A stretch of 64,000 bases of DNA from Phallusia mammillata. Taxonomy: Eukaryota > Chordata > Ascidiacea > Phlebobranchia > Ascidiidae. A program made the translations under genes and the position numbers. This document shows positions 23,499 to 36,945 of the stretch, piece after piece (position 1 is the stretch's first letter; every line of letters begins with the position of its first letter). The stretch covers positions 53,250 to 117,249 of the forward strand of contig QLIY01000043.1 in the NCBI GenBank assembly GCA_003260075.1, read 5' to 3'. The notes beneath the pieces were generated by a model. It ran no database searches. It saw only the letters and a program-made list of their open reading frames with translations, and was not told the origin of the DNA.

Positions 23499-24123
23499 AC
23501 TGAGCTTGGTCCCTTTTGAACAAATGGACCACTTTTAACTACTGGGGGTTTGTATTTTATCAAGTCGTTCGTCCGCTTTTTATAGCAGAAATGGATAGTA
23601 CTCGGGTATATGTTAAGGTTGCCATATTTTATGAAACACAATCTCTGACAAAATTTATCTCGGTTNGTATTTTTGTTTAACATTAACACCAGTTGAACGA
23701 CATTTTTGTTAAACACTTTCTATACCAAGCGATCAAAAACAGACTTTTCAAAAAAGATAAAATCACATAAATTTATGAGCTAAATGCACTTTCCCACGTC
23801 TCGCTGAATAGATTGTCCGTAGTTATGTTTGGGTATGTCCCGAAAAAAACATTTTTTACAATTGTAAATTCTTTGTGCTCGACTTAATACAGGCGTGAGC
23901 TTTTACTTGTTATAGGACAAAACATATGTTACGTTTTGTGTGTGGTCTGGATCTGGGTGTGCGGTTTGCCGGGATTGCGTCGGAATAGTGTACTGTAGAA
24001 GTAGATGATTAACAGAAGTTTCATGTGCACAGATTTGTTTGCCCAGCTCTGACATTTTAAACTCTGTTTCATAAGTCTCGCAAGACACAGTTTTTATTTC
24101 TATTTTGCTACTTTTTTCAAGTC

Positions 24124-27100
24124 ATGTCAGATGAAAATCAAGAAACATCACAAATCAACATAATAGGCCAGGTAACTTTGTAAATTTCTGTTGGTTGCAA
24201 CATAAAAACTTCTAACATAAAACTTTTGGTTACAACCAGGTATTTTTTTCTGTTGGTTGCAAAAAACAAACTGTTTTTAAAAATTGGCTACAACCACAAG
24301 AAAAAGGATAGATGTTGGGGTGTAAAGAATAGCACATTAGTTTTTTTAATCTTGTAATTAATTGTAGTGTGACCACTCAATTTTAAAATGTTAAGTTATA
24401 TTATCTAAAAAAGGTCTGTCTATAACTTTATTGGTCTTAATGCCTTTTTTAGTTTTATCCTTTTTCCCAAAATTGATTTTATCGCAGAATGTGTTTGTTG
24501 GTGAATCACATCATGTTCATGCACAGCAGCCAGGATTGGGTGACCAACAATCTAAAGGTGTGTTTTCTTTTTTTTTCGTTTAGTTGTTTTTTTCTTTAAT
24601 TAACTCTGTAGTATAAATATGACAAATATTATCATTAGGTGACACAAAAAGTTGATATAAGAAATAAAAAAAGTGTATCTGTAGCAATAAGAAATGATTT
24701 AAGACCAGTGATTGTGTTATAGATGTGAGACTTCAAAAAGCAGCAGATGAAGTAAAAAAGCATCAGTTGGATAAACTTAATGATGAGTTAGTTTTTCGTG
24801 GTTTTGATATCAACCAAACATCAGTTCCCATTATCCATCCACCATTAATGGATAGATATAAACAATGTATATTTGATTTTGACAAACTCTTGACTGATGT
24901 TAAGAAGGTGAAGTTTTTGGCATTGATTGGCCCTCCTGGTTGTGGCAAAACCACAATGTCCAAAAGGTTGGTCATGTCTGGCAAATACTTCATGCTTTTC
25001 ATGCGATGAACAGATTTGGGCTACAAATTTCAGCTTACGCTAAGACAGTTGCTGATAGACTTTCCATTCAAAGATGTCGACAAAGAAATTAGAGATGATG
25101 CTTTTGAATGGATGACTAAAAATCAGGGTAAATGTGTGATTGTCTTTGATGGTTATGATCAAGCAGACTGGTCACTAAATAAAGAAAAACCCCTTGATGC
25201 TTCCTACGACACTCCCTTATCAGTTCAGCAGCTCGTAGCAAATCTATGTTGCAAAAAGTTTTTGAGCAAAGCTGTGATTATTTTCACAACTCGTCCTCAT
25301 TCAATTCTTTCACTACCATCAGAGCTTCAACCTGAGAGCAAGGTTGATATTCGCCCATTATCCACAGAAAATATAAAGAACTTGTTGCAATTACTTGCAG
25401 GGGAAAAATTTGAAGAACTATGGAAAACATTGACATTAAACTCACCACAACTACTTGACTTTTGTCACAATCCACTTTACTTGCAATTGATTATCTATGC
25501 TGGATTATTCGGGGGCATGGACAAGCTTATATCACTAACCCAAGCCTTCCAAGCGGTATTAGATGGGCTTAAGTACTCTGACCATACCAAAGGTTATGAT
25601 CTTAAAGACCTGGTACGACCACTTGGAAAGGTGTTATGCTGGTATGGTTTCAGAATCAGCAGTATTTACTGCTGCTGATTTAGCAAAGGAAGGACTCAAG
25701 GATGTACATGTCCAGGATTTTCTTGTAAAAGCCATTGGAAACGTCTTTTTTCCAACTCGGAAACTGTTTGAAGGTGATTCAGTCTTCCACTTTACACATC
25801 AGCCATTTCAGGATATTTTTGCTGCTACTTACATTAGCAAGTTTTTGCCACATGAGGAATTTTCTCAAATAGTTCCAACTGTTGTTCAAGAAGATCATTG
25901 GTCAATGGTTCGACGATTTCTCTGTGGATTGTTGCTTTCAAACAGTAATGACGGAGGTCAGTATTTATTTACAATTTTACAATCCAATTTTCGCTGATTT
26001 TTACAAAATACACTAACCAAACTTAAAGTTCAACCGAATTGTTGTAACGGTGTGCACTGCCTGTGACAATTTTTTTATTCAACGCTCTTCCATCTGTTGG
26101 TAAAAACATGCTTAAATTTTTTGGGTTAAATTGGCTATACTTGCTAAAGTACATCACCCAGCAGTTTCAGGGCCAATACACAACACTTCATTTCCATCAA
26201 AATATATTTTTATATAGATTTCATTACACCAGCAACAAGTCAAATTCCTCATTGCAGCACATCAACCATGCAGTCTTCAGGTAAATCAATCGTAATTACT
26301 GTGTGATGCAGTTTTTATGTAATTGTTGAATAAGTTAGGGACACCATAAATTTGTAACCTGAAAATAACAAAAGTTTGGAGCAAAAATCAAAGTAAGATT
26401 ATTTTACAAAAGCTCTAATTTAAGGTTCTGTAAATATGTAGTTTATCAACGTTTAAGGGAAACAACATAAGTAACATTGGAAAGTTGCTTTTATTGGTTG
26501 TTTGCATTTTATTGTGATTTGTGATGTACCTAACTTTTATATGTGTTTAAATGTCCAATGTTCTGCTTACACACAAAATAAACAGGACAAGTTATATTGC
26601 TGGCCAGAAGCAATGTGTTACACATGTGAAAGCAGGTTAATCTTTAACTACTGTAATGTTGTAAAGGGTATTCGAGCATCGGATAATAAAAGAGTGGATA
26701 ATTTGAACAGGCACCAGTTTGAAAAGAATTTCATTGGCAAACTCATTTTGAGTTGCCTGTTTCCAACAAGTACAATTACTGTGTAAAGAATGGCATATAG
26801 AAACCCACTCTTTCAATATGGTTTTGGTTTTACCAAACCTGGAGTCGTTGTCTCCCTGTCTTAGTAAACATGTGTTCACCGTCTATCATTCTATGCTCCC
26901 ACGCAACTCGCAGCCCCCCCCCCCAATATCTAGCGGCTGAAGTTCTTTGGTTAACCCACCCGGAATAACGGAAAGCTCTGAATTTGTTTTCGTAACTTTT
27001 CTTAAATATAGTGGTATATTTATATAATAATAGTATCGATACTGGTTTGGAGTGTAGGCAATAAAGCACTACTTGATCCATACATTAGGCGCACGATCAA

Positions 27101-28492
27101 TTTATGAGAAAAAAAATGATTTAAATTGTGCCTTATGGTCCGTAAAATACGGCAGTGTTTAACTATGGCAGAATTTACCAAAAGCAGGCTTGTTGTTTGG
27201 TCCTAAAAATTGTTTTCAGAGTGTTAGATATTTTTCCAGTATGTCTTATGTATTATTTGTTCCGCTAACTTACCACACATACATCTACTAACTCATAGTA
27301 TTGTAGGAAAGGCTTTAGTCTAAGTCCATCACACAAATACTGGATAACTATCTTGTACAAATGTTATTAGTTGAAGCTTCTTGATCTAAGTGACAACCCT
27401 TTTGGAAACGAAGGCATGGAGTTTGCGTCTATTTTTCTGGGTATAAGCAGCATGGAACGCTTAAAAGTGAAAAACTGTGGCATTACTGCACCAGGAATGG
27501 TGCATTTAAGCAATGGATTACAAAAAATTAAACCTCCAGTAAGATAAATTCAATTTTTTTTTCTTTTTTTTGTGGTCCAACTTGTGTATACTGGATTGGG
27601 CATTGCAATATATAAATAAAAATATACATTTATAATAAAAGAAATTCAGACAAACTTTTAATTCCAGATGACTTTTAAAATGACCAGTACAACTACTGGA
27701 TTCTTCACATTGTGCAATTGTCACAATTACATTTTGTTTTGAGCAGAAACAGGTAAGCCTTGAACTTTGCAAAAACAACATTGGAGATGATGGTGTCAAA
27801 CATTTAGCCCCCTCATTGGACAAGCTCAAGGTATTCCACCTCAGTCATTATGGAATTGAGAAACAAGGGCCACATGGGTTTTGCAAAGGTCTTCGAAGAA
27901 TGGACCACAATCACCAAGTAAGTAATAGCTCAGGATGTTTCAAAAATAGTATTTTTCAATTTCCTGGTGAAATAAAACCAAAATTTTAGTTAAATTCCCT
28001 TTTTTCTGCCCTAAATATTACCTTTCTAACTAAATGCTGGATTTAACTGTCAGCTTGTAAAAAATATTTTTTACTGTTGTTAAAAACAAAAAGCAAAACT
28101 CATCTTTGAATTGGCCACCCCCAGCATAAAACGTAAATGTTGCTAAAAGAACTGTTAAACAGCCAGGTTGTATGGACAAGAAAAGCTTGGCCATCTCAGT
28201 ATACTTAATATCAAAATGATGTTAAAATTATAACTGTGTTGCACAGATGGAAATTCTGAATTTAAGTTACAACAAACTTGAAGATGATGGTGCCAGATTT
28301 CTTCATGCATGCTTAGACAAAGCTAAAGAGTTTTGGTTGAGAGACTGTGACTTCACAGAGGCTGGTAAACGAGAATTACTTGATGAAGAGAAAAGACAGA
28401 GACTTCCTGTGAGTATAAATTTTCACTCAATATCTGCAGTCATATTAAGCATGCACACTTTAACCAATATTTAAACTGTTGTACAAAAATCC

Positions 28493-28577
<85 letters not shown>

Positions 28578-28613
28578 TTTTTTTAGAAATCCACCGTCTT
28601 GGGATTGTACTAA
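24124..28613 (+). CDS. NLR-like receptor (NACHT + LRR), reading frame disrupted
   Basis: Exons 24124-24171, 24488-24557 and 24723-25956 join in phase from MSDENQETSQ. The large exon encodes a NACHT ATPase: Walker A GPPGCGKTT (24929-24955), Walker B region CVIVFDGYD (about 25133-25160) and sensor-like FTTRP (about 25283-25297). An in-frame TGA stands at 25007-25009. A frameshift between about 25620 and 25665 moves the winged-helix/HD2-like part into another frame. Three phase-0 LRR exons follow: 27371-27538 (LKLLDLSDNPFGNEGMEF), 27753-27917 and 28247-28408 (MEILNLSYNKLEDDGA). A terminal mini-exon may be 28587-28613 (KSTVLGLY, stop). NLRs are cytosolic sensors that oligomerise through NACHT. 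No CARD, PYD or death domain is seen. Exons between 25957 and 27371 are unresolved; one phase-compatible candidate is 26218-26280. It is either a pseudogene or two sequence errors. Confidence 0.75.
26300..27360 (+). other. Unresolved intronic region of the NLR gene
   Basis: The link between the NACHT exon and the first clear LRR exon should lie here. The open frame at 26502-26786 (with CWPEAMCYTCESR) lacks LRR features, and joining it in phase gives a stop. An 11-base C run lies at 26914-26924 without flanking duplication. Confidence 0.35.
28496..28577. repeat. Poly(C) run, 82 bases, beside a splice acceptor
   Basis: Uninterrupted C followed by seven T and AG at 28585-28586. It forms the whole polypyrimidine tract of the possible last NLR acceptor. 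No duplicated flanks. Confidence 0.95.
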
Positions 28614-28619
28614 CTCGCT

Positions 28620-29530
28620 GGCAATTGGAAAAGAGCACAAAACATCGGTTCAGCTTTTCACTTTTACATTTTTAATGACACTTGTTTAACTTTTCGTTAC
28701 TGTGCTGTCCATAAATATTGTAAATAGAACTAAAATATTGTTACTTTTTTCTACAATTATTGTAGGGCTTATCTGTTCCTGTATTGTACATTTTTTTACT
28801 CTATTTTTCAGTAACCAGTTGTAGTTTGAGACGATTTCATGAAACACAAACAAAGTAATATACATTTTCTATGAGCCATATCATTGCAACTCATACACTG
28901 ATTATTCACTTAATAACATCATGTTTTTATGTACAAGTTTCAAGTAGTTTATAATCTTTCATATCCTTATGTTTTAAACATTTTTCTAGCTTTTTTGTGT
29001 GTGTTTTGCCAATGTGTTCCTTGGAGTGTTTTTCATGTTGAATCGTTGTATTAGTTATTCATTAGAAACTAGTTCAAATGTGTTATTTTTAGAATGACAC
29101 TATGTTGTTTAAACTCTGTTTACCGGAGAAGTGCTTGTATATCTAATGTATAACTGTAATTTATCGGTCATCACAGTAATAAATCAGTGCCGAACACTTT
29201 TTCGAAAGTATGTGGAAAACAGTTTGGAAAACAAGTTAGCTTTATGGTAGGAAAAGAAGAATTCAATCCAAAAGCATTATAACCAATCACAGTGCACACT
29301 GTTTCGATCTATAAGGCCTCATCATTGCAGTTGTGGACAAGAGATGGGCCGTATTCATGGGCGCCGGCAGAAATTTTTCCAGGGGGGGGGTCAAATTTTA
29401 GCAAAAATACACTTGCAGGGGTAGATTACTATATCAAGTAATTATGTACACATGGCATAAAAAATATACAGTAGATTTGCGTCAACAATGAAAATTCAAT
29501 GCCTGCAACTTACTTACCATCTATGGCTTA
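28620..29530. other. 3' flank of the NLR gene, no coding signal
   Basis: AT-rich, with aataaa near 29178. At 29292-29330 a short repeat (cacactgtttcgatctataa) is related to 33751-33790. A 9-base G run lies at 29382-29390 after ccggcagaaatttttcca, with no flanking copies. Confidence 0.4.
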
Positions 29531-29533
29531 AGA

Positions 29534-30326
29534 CAGGGGTGTCAAACGTCCGCCCGCGGGCCGCATGCGGCCCACCAAGCCCTCTAATGCGGCCCTCAAA
29601 CAATCAACAAAAATTGTAGTATTTCATCAGATTTTTATGCAAATATAATAATTTTTTAACTATTCAAAGTTGAAGCTATTCATTAAACAGACATTTACAG
29701 AACTTTAATAAAGAAATAAAAATTAATATGAATAGAAACAATAGTAAAACCGTTCCTCTAACTAAAAAAAGCGTTAAGTTTTAGTCAGGGGTGCACAACT
29801 TGCGGCCGTACGGACTCATGCGGCCACAGAGACGAGTTTGTGCGGCCGTGAACATGTTTATTAAAATACATTATATGTACTGGCGGCCGTGACGTAAATA
29901 AAACTCATTTGCCAAATATTTCGACTTTCAAACTGCTCTAAACAGATTTTGTGTGACTGAAAAGAGTATTGTTTGTGTACAAACAATGCGAAAAAACAGG
30001 TACCACAAGCATCATAATATAGATTATGACGTCATAATCAGTTAAGACTGATCTTCACATGGTGCAGCTCAATCTGTGCATCAAGTTGGAAATTAGTCTG
30101 GGCTTTTGGGGCGTCAATAAATGGTATACATATGATATAAAACTATTTCTTTACATCTGTAATTTTAAAACAAGGTGAAATAAGGATCTGCAATGCGGCC
30201 GTCGTGGCGAAAAGGTTGTGCTTCCCTGGTTAAAGTTTGTAAAACTAGATTAAAAATCGCATGCGGCCCTTGGCATAATTTCCAACTGCAATGTGGCCCT
30301 CGAAGCCCCATGAGTTTGACATCCCT
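29534..30326. mobile_element. hAT-like MITE, outer element of a nest
   Basis: The left end CAGGGGTGTCAAACG and the right end, which reads AAGGGATGTCAAACTCATG when reverse-complemented, form imperfect inverted repeats. cttaaga occurs at both borders (29527-29533 and 30325-30331). Both ends are rich in gcggccc blocks. It is interrupted by a second element at 29786-30228 and has no coding capacity. Confidence 0.7.
29786..30228. mobile_element. hAT-like MITE nested in 29534-30326
   Basis: The left end CAGGGGTGCACAACTTGCGG and the right end, reverse-complemented CAGGGAAGCACAACCT, are inverted repeats. The flanking 8-mers gttttagt (29778-29785) and gttaaagt (30229-30236) match at 6 of 8 positions. 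It inserted after the outer element. Confidence 0.75.
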
Positions 30327-30339
30327 TAAGATGCTTTTA

Positions 30340-31700
30340 TATTGATATAGTGACACTGGGTCGACATCACTGAACCATTTTCCTCTGTGGTTTAAGCCCT
30401 GTTGTGGCACCGAACTTAGGGTGGATGCTGTAGTGGTGCACCGAAGTTTAGGTTATTCGAAACATCTCGGCCTAGTAAACGTTTTGACGATGTTTTGGCC
30501 GAAACCGAAGTTTTTTAATGAAATGAATATAATAAAAGTCTAGACTTTCAATATGGCCAAATTAAAACCTTATAAATTTACTAAATGTTGTACGTAGAAA
30601 ACACGAACCATCTTGTCTGCCATGTATTTTGTTTAGCTTACTTTTGGTAAGGGTGGTTTTGGATTGTAATAAATGAGTTTTGCCGCATCAACAACACAAG
30701 GTTTAGTTAAAAACATCCACTAGAAAGGGTTTTTTAGCCCAATTCGGCCTCGGAATTATACCATTGGAGGAAGATTCGGTACATCACTACTGGAGACAAC
30801 TGAGCTACATCATAAATCTATACAATCATGACAGTATTGCAGCACCCCAACTGTGCGTCTGCCAGTATAACCACTAATTCTTGTGCCAAGAGTAGGCTAT
30901 GCAAGTCTTAGAAGCCTTGTACGCCAACACTTGAATGCATTTGTATTGGAAACAAGTAAGTAATAGAACTACACCATGCGCAAACGGATACCATGCAGTT
31001 AAAGGCACACAATAAACAAGTGTGTATGTCGATGCTTTGCCGTTTTCATTTATTGTGCAAAGTTGTCGTACCTTATCTATTCAGCAATTATAGGCTATGC
31101 AAGTTCAGATGGAAAGTAAGTATTATTTGTGTTAATATTTCAACAGTTTTTTGGTTTTTGTTACGTTATAACGCACTGTGTTCCAACCCAAAGAACATAT
31201 CATTGAGTCGTCGTTGGTTGTCAGAATAGTAAAAAGATAACGACCTACTGAAATTTAGCCCAGCCTACCATTGCAAGTAGCCTATCTTAAACCGAGAGAG
31301 TATGTTTTTTTCGTCTGGTATCAAATCAAACTCTAAGAAAATTTTTAACATAGTTAATATGCTTAAAAATGTCTTTGTTTTTTTAAATTCGTTGTGTGAT
31401 CAGTGTAAAGCGGACATGTTTACTTGCAGGGGACGAAATACGGAAAGGAGTATAACATCAATACTTTTTCTTTACCATGCGAAGAAGAAAAAAATATTTG
31501 AAAATGCCTGTCACTTTGGTATATGTGTAAATCAGTTCAAAATGTGTTGTTGGCGACGCATTCCAAACCGTTTATAAAATACGAAAAACAAAACGAATAA
31601 AGTTTCACTTAAAAAACTTAAAACAGTAAATAAATCTTCGCAAAACCGTCGCTTTAGAACCGGCGAGCCATCGCAGCAAATTGGTCACAAATCATATTAA
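30340..31700. other. Intergenic, nothing recognised
   Basis: Short frames at 30993-31229 and 31302-31577 have no domain or splice partner. Confidence 0.4.
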
Positions 31701-31712
31701 CACTAGGAGTCG

Positions 31713-31716
31713 TTAT

Positions 31717-31789
<73 letters not shown>

Positions 31790-34700
31790 CGCAGCGCCGT
31801 TTGTCGTTCCTATCATATTTCTCTGGCGGCGAGAGGATTGTGTGAATGGCTTCGTCAAAAACCTCTTTAATACCGTCCATGGTTACTGCAGAGCATTCTT
31901 TGTAGCAAGCTGCACCTAACTTGGCTGCTCGCTTCTGGCCAAGCTCTTTCGTGATCGGTTTTAGCTTTCGTTTATGGAGTTCCTGGATTTGCCTAGCGTC
32001 GTCTCGCAGGTCAATTTGAGTGCCAACCTACCAAGAAATGCAAAAGTTAATTTTGTTTGGCTACCGCAGTTGTTAAGTTTTCAAAATGTTGATATTGTAT
32101 CAGCACACTTTGCTAATTAGACGGTTTTAGATATGATATCAAATCAGAAGCATAAAAGTGACTGAGTTCCATCTTTTCAACTTATTCATTAGATATGTTA
32201 ATCGGAAAAAGTTGAAATTTTATGTCCATCTAAACACTTCGTTTAAACAAGGCATGCGGGCAGGTCCTTAACAAAACGGACTTTTTACGAACATATTTTT
32301 AAAAATCTAAACACAATTATCTGAACGAGGTTTTGCTGAAACGGACGCTTGTACAAAAATAACGTGACCAGCATTATCGATCCAAACCATAATAGAAGTA
32401 TTTAAGTCCATAAATAGTATCATTGCCAACAGGGTCAAAAGGGTTAGTTGAATTTAATATTGACGCCAAATGTCCAGAATAATGTCTAAACCTTCACGTG
32501 TAAGTTCACGAACTATTACCAGTGTCTAGTTCTATCGGTGTATTAGACAGTATACAGTGTGTACACTATATACCACTGACGCAATTTTTCTGTCTACTAA
32601 TTGACGTCATGTGCATAACGAGGTCCCCACGTTAACGCGTCCGCTCCGAGTCTGAATATAACCCAGTAAATGCATCCAGTGTAATTTAAGTACTGCCAGT
32701 ATAGTTTTGCACTGAAAGACGCCTTTCTTGTCTTTAAACTCATTTTGTAGTGTCACATCCCTCTTTATGCTGTATCGGATATGCGGTAAATTACTTGTCG
32801 CATACCAAAAGGTGCACAGCTATTTGTTTTTTACATTCAATATCAATTTAATCATGAAAATCTACTTACGTTCCCCTTTACATAATACAATCGATATGCC
32901 AGTGTTTTTCAACGTTTTTACAGTCGTGAAAAATCCATTGTGGTACCCCACCAACCTAAAACATTATGGCATAACGTTATGCAATGCAATGCTGCTTTAA
33001 AGCCTAATAACCCCAATACAATATGTAGAACTTTGCATAATTACAGTACATGCTAATGTACTTACAGTTTCTCATTTGAAACATAAATATAAACGTCTTT
33101 TATATGCAGTTGGGTTTTGAAACGTGGTAGATTGTAGTTCTGCGTGATTTGCAGGAAAAAAAAGAATGAAAGATAAAGTTGTACCTATTAAGAGGCACCA
33201 TTCATATCTCAACTGTGTATTTACAGACATTCAACTATTCACATCGGGTTTGTAAGTTATCTTTGTGCAATGAACTGTAAAATAGACTTTTCAACTTCCT
33301 GTAATTTTCAAGTATAGGATTGGCTGTATAGAAACCTATAAAAGTTTTACTCTTAATGAAAACATCAACTGTACATCAGCAGGTAAAGTTGGTTCTACCT
33401 TTGAGTGGTAAGAAGTAAACTGCACGTTTCAAAACTAACGTTTACGTTTGCATCATGTTTTGTCGTCACGCACACGGAAATACAAAAGTTGAGAAAACTA
33501 AAATTAGTTTAACGCAGTTTCGTAGAAGCAAGCTAAGCAGAGTCCAAAACCCTTGTTCGTTGTAAACAAAGGTTGAGATCAGGCCACGCATGATAGTTTG
33601 GTGACTAAAATACTTTTTGATGAAGGTAAAGGTTTCTTTGGGTGAAGCTCAAAGCTAAAGCAAGATTTTAATTATGTATTTCGGAACTTTTTTATGATGG
33701 TAAATTAATATACACATAAAAAACTCGGAAAATTAAATAAGCTACACACAGTACACACTGTTTTGAACTATAAGGTTTTATCAACGCAGCTGATGACAAG
33801 ACATTTACCGTTTTGGCTAGTGTCGCCTCGAAACAGTGTGGACTTTTCACAGCTTACTTATTATGTAATAGCTCGATGGTTTAGTGTTACTAAAATAGTT
33901 GCCAAATTTACCCATTGGGAATAAATGTATCTATTTTGAGATGGACTAAAGTCATGTTCAAATTTGCACCTAGCTTGACTTTAGCCATTATCTTGTCAGC
34001 TAAAGTTTAGCACCAACAAACACGTAGCTTAAAAGTTTTCGTCAAGTTAATGAACGAAATGCTGCGGCCGAAATAGTAGGATTTCGGAACACGCGTTGAA
34101 TCACTGACCCTTTTAAAACAGCAATGTTGCCAGTACAAAACGTAAAACTTAGAGCTCCACAATTCCTTTAAAAGTACTAAACATATTGCAAAGATTTTAA
34201 ATGCACGAATTTCTACACGTTTTTGTAACAAATATATCTAATTGGTCTGGAAAGTTAATTTGTCGCATGGTCGCACTATAAGTTCCGATGTATAGTTATG
34301 TTGTATTATAACACTGGTTCCGCAAAATAACAAGTTGCCAGTAACAAGCTTACCAGGAGAAATGGGACATTGGCTGCGTGCTCTTTAAGTTCTGGTATCC
34401 AGGTCTCCTTGATGTTTGTGAAGGAAGAGGGGACAACTACGGAGTAACATACGAGAAAAATGTCGGCCTTGTTGTACGACAGTGGGCGAAGTCGATCATA
34501 GTCTTCTTGTCCTGCTGTGTCAATCAACTCGAGAAGATAGGGAGTTCCCCCGACGTTGATGTTGGCTGTATGGAATGGAAACATAAGGTTTTGTGTTTTG
34601 CTAAAAAAACGAATTGCTTGTTAAGGAAACTATAATTGAGATCTTAGATGCAAGTAGTAGCAGTATTAAAAGTCAGAAAATATTGTATTTTATTTCCTGA

Positions 34701-36859
34701 CCCAAAAGCTAATTGTCCATGAGTGGATTATATGTAGCCTGAACCAGATAAAATGAGCATTTTATGGTACGTGGTTTCCTAGTGTCCCAAAAATCAAAAT
34801 CGAAAACCTTTCGTTTACCACCCCCCAAAAATTCTAACACTATAGTTCTAGCAACACTGCAGAAAGGCTAAGAGATGTTGAAAAACAGAAAATACATCCG
34901 AACAAAAATTTAAACAGGCAAAAAACTATATTTAAAATACCCGTACACTGAATGCAATGTTCGAATATTTTTTCAGCATTTTGGTCACAGCCGACAGTTC
35001 AATGAACCCTACAGTAATTTTACAGTTTCTACGAAACCGGAATCAAAATCCATTTACAGTCATTAGCACAGCTGCTATATTGGTAAAATGATACTGCTGA
35101 AAATAAGCCAAATGTCAGGGTAGTTCATATTAATCATAATGCGAACATCATAATATGCTAATATTGTAAAAATACCATAGTTGCTATCAGTTTAATTGTG
35201 GTTTTTATGTGCATGTGCGTAATTGCATGTAACAAAAGCCATCTAAATTTTGGAATAATGCCATTGTCTGGTGACCAAAGGCTTTTCCATTGCTGTGTGT
35301 ACAGCTTCAAAGCGGTAACTTTTCTAAATATAGTCATTTCGCGATGTGACAGCGTTTGCTAAAACATACGGTGGTGATGCAACAGCGTTTCCGTCGAAGG
35401 TTAACGTTGAAGAACAAAAGAAGAACCGAAATTTATTTTCACGCGCAACTTTTTGACATTGCTTTCATTGGATAAACAACAAAGGTTTTTTTATTACTTA
35501 ATCGGAAACAACTTTTAAACTGCTGGACATAGTTGGACAAGCTTAGAATTTGTACACATTTTTCTTTATCAAAGAAATTTACCGTAAGAGCTAAACTTAG
35601 CAAGAATACTAATCCAAGTTACTGTACAAATAGAAGTTTAGTAGTTTCAAGGTTGTATAGACTTGTCCTTCTTGAAAATATAGAATCACCCTCCATGGCG
35701 GACCAAACGTTTTTTAGGTAACAGTCAAAACGCAACAATTTTCTTTTTGGTTACATCATACACTATTGTGACCTCCACGGCAATGGGTCAGCTATGTTTA
35801 AATCACATGAACAACACGATCACGAAATTACAACACCACAGTAGGCTACAAAGCGACATTTAATAGCAGCCAGCCCGTCACGTGATGGCCCTGTATGTGT
35901 CATGTAAAACAAGCAAAGGATGACTGCCAATTAATAATTTAGTAACGCGGTTTTCTTTTAATCCAGCTTAGCAAAATGCTGACGTTAAATTTGAGGCCTG
36001 TGTGGTGAGTATCTTCCTTTTTAGGTAAAATTTAAACAAGACCAGACACAATAGGATATACTTTCATCCTAATTTTGCAAAAAGCAAACAAGTTTTATTC
36101 AAACATAAATTCTAATTAGGCGGATTTTTTGTTTTACGATCTATGGTGAAAACGATAGCACAAGCGATCAATGTTTGTGTCGAATGGAAATGTGCTTGAT
36201 TAAGCACATTTGACACCTTATTAGATATGCAAACTGCGTAGGTTTCAATGTAACAAGATAAGTCATTTACCGAGAATAAGCCCCCGGGAATGGGAATTAC
36301 CGGATCAATATTGCTTCGAAAATCAAATTAGGGTGTACGGGCAAAACAACAATAGTGAAAATCGTCACAAATCATAGTTGAAACAATAGGCTCACTATTT
36401 TTAGGCCTGCAACAATTGAGTTTACTTCCCTTTTTTAATAGCTAGTTCCGAAACGGTCCCCCAAATTTCTCCAGAGGTTTCCCAAAATTTGGACTTTGGA
36501 TTTTTTGGTATTTAAATGAAACACTTGCGGTCTCTTAAAACTACTTAGCGGTCACCCAAACCAAACCTTAAAAAAAACCTGCTTGTGAGTATCAAAAATG
36601 CAAGTATAACGATGCAAAAATGGACTACAAGAGGACTAGTTAGAAATTAATAGTAGCTACACCCAACTTTTTCTAATGCGTTACTCTCAAACAGACATTG
36701 CCGATTCCTGGGGGTCACAGACTAGTTCGTGACACTTTTAGCAACTTCTTGCAAATGCGCAATACAGAATCTCACGGTCCTTTACAAAAGTCGCACGTTT
36801 AGTACCATTCCTGAGGGCATAGACCAGGGGTGGGCAACCTTTGTTACTGTGGTGCCAAA

Positions 36860-36945
<86 letters not shown>

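Noticed and set aside
26502-26786. 94-residue frame considered as an NLR exon
   Set aside because: Joining it in phase to the NACHT exon gives a stop, and it lacks LRR or HD2 features.
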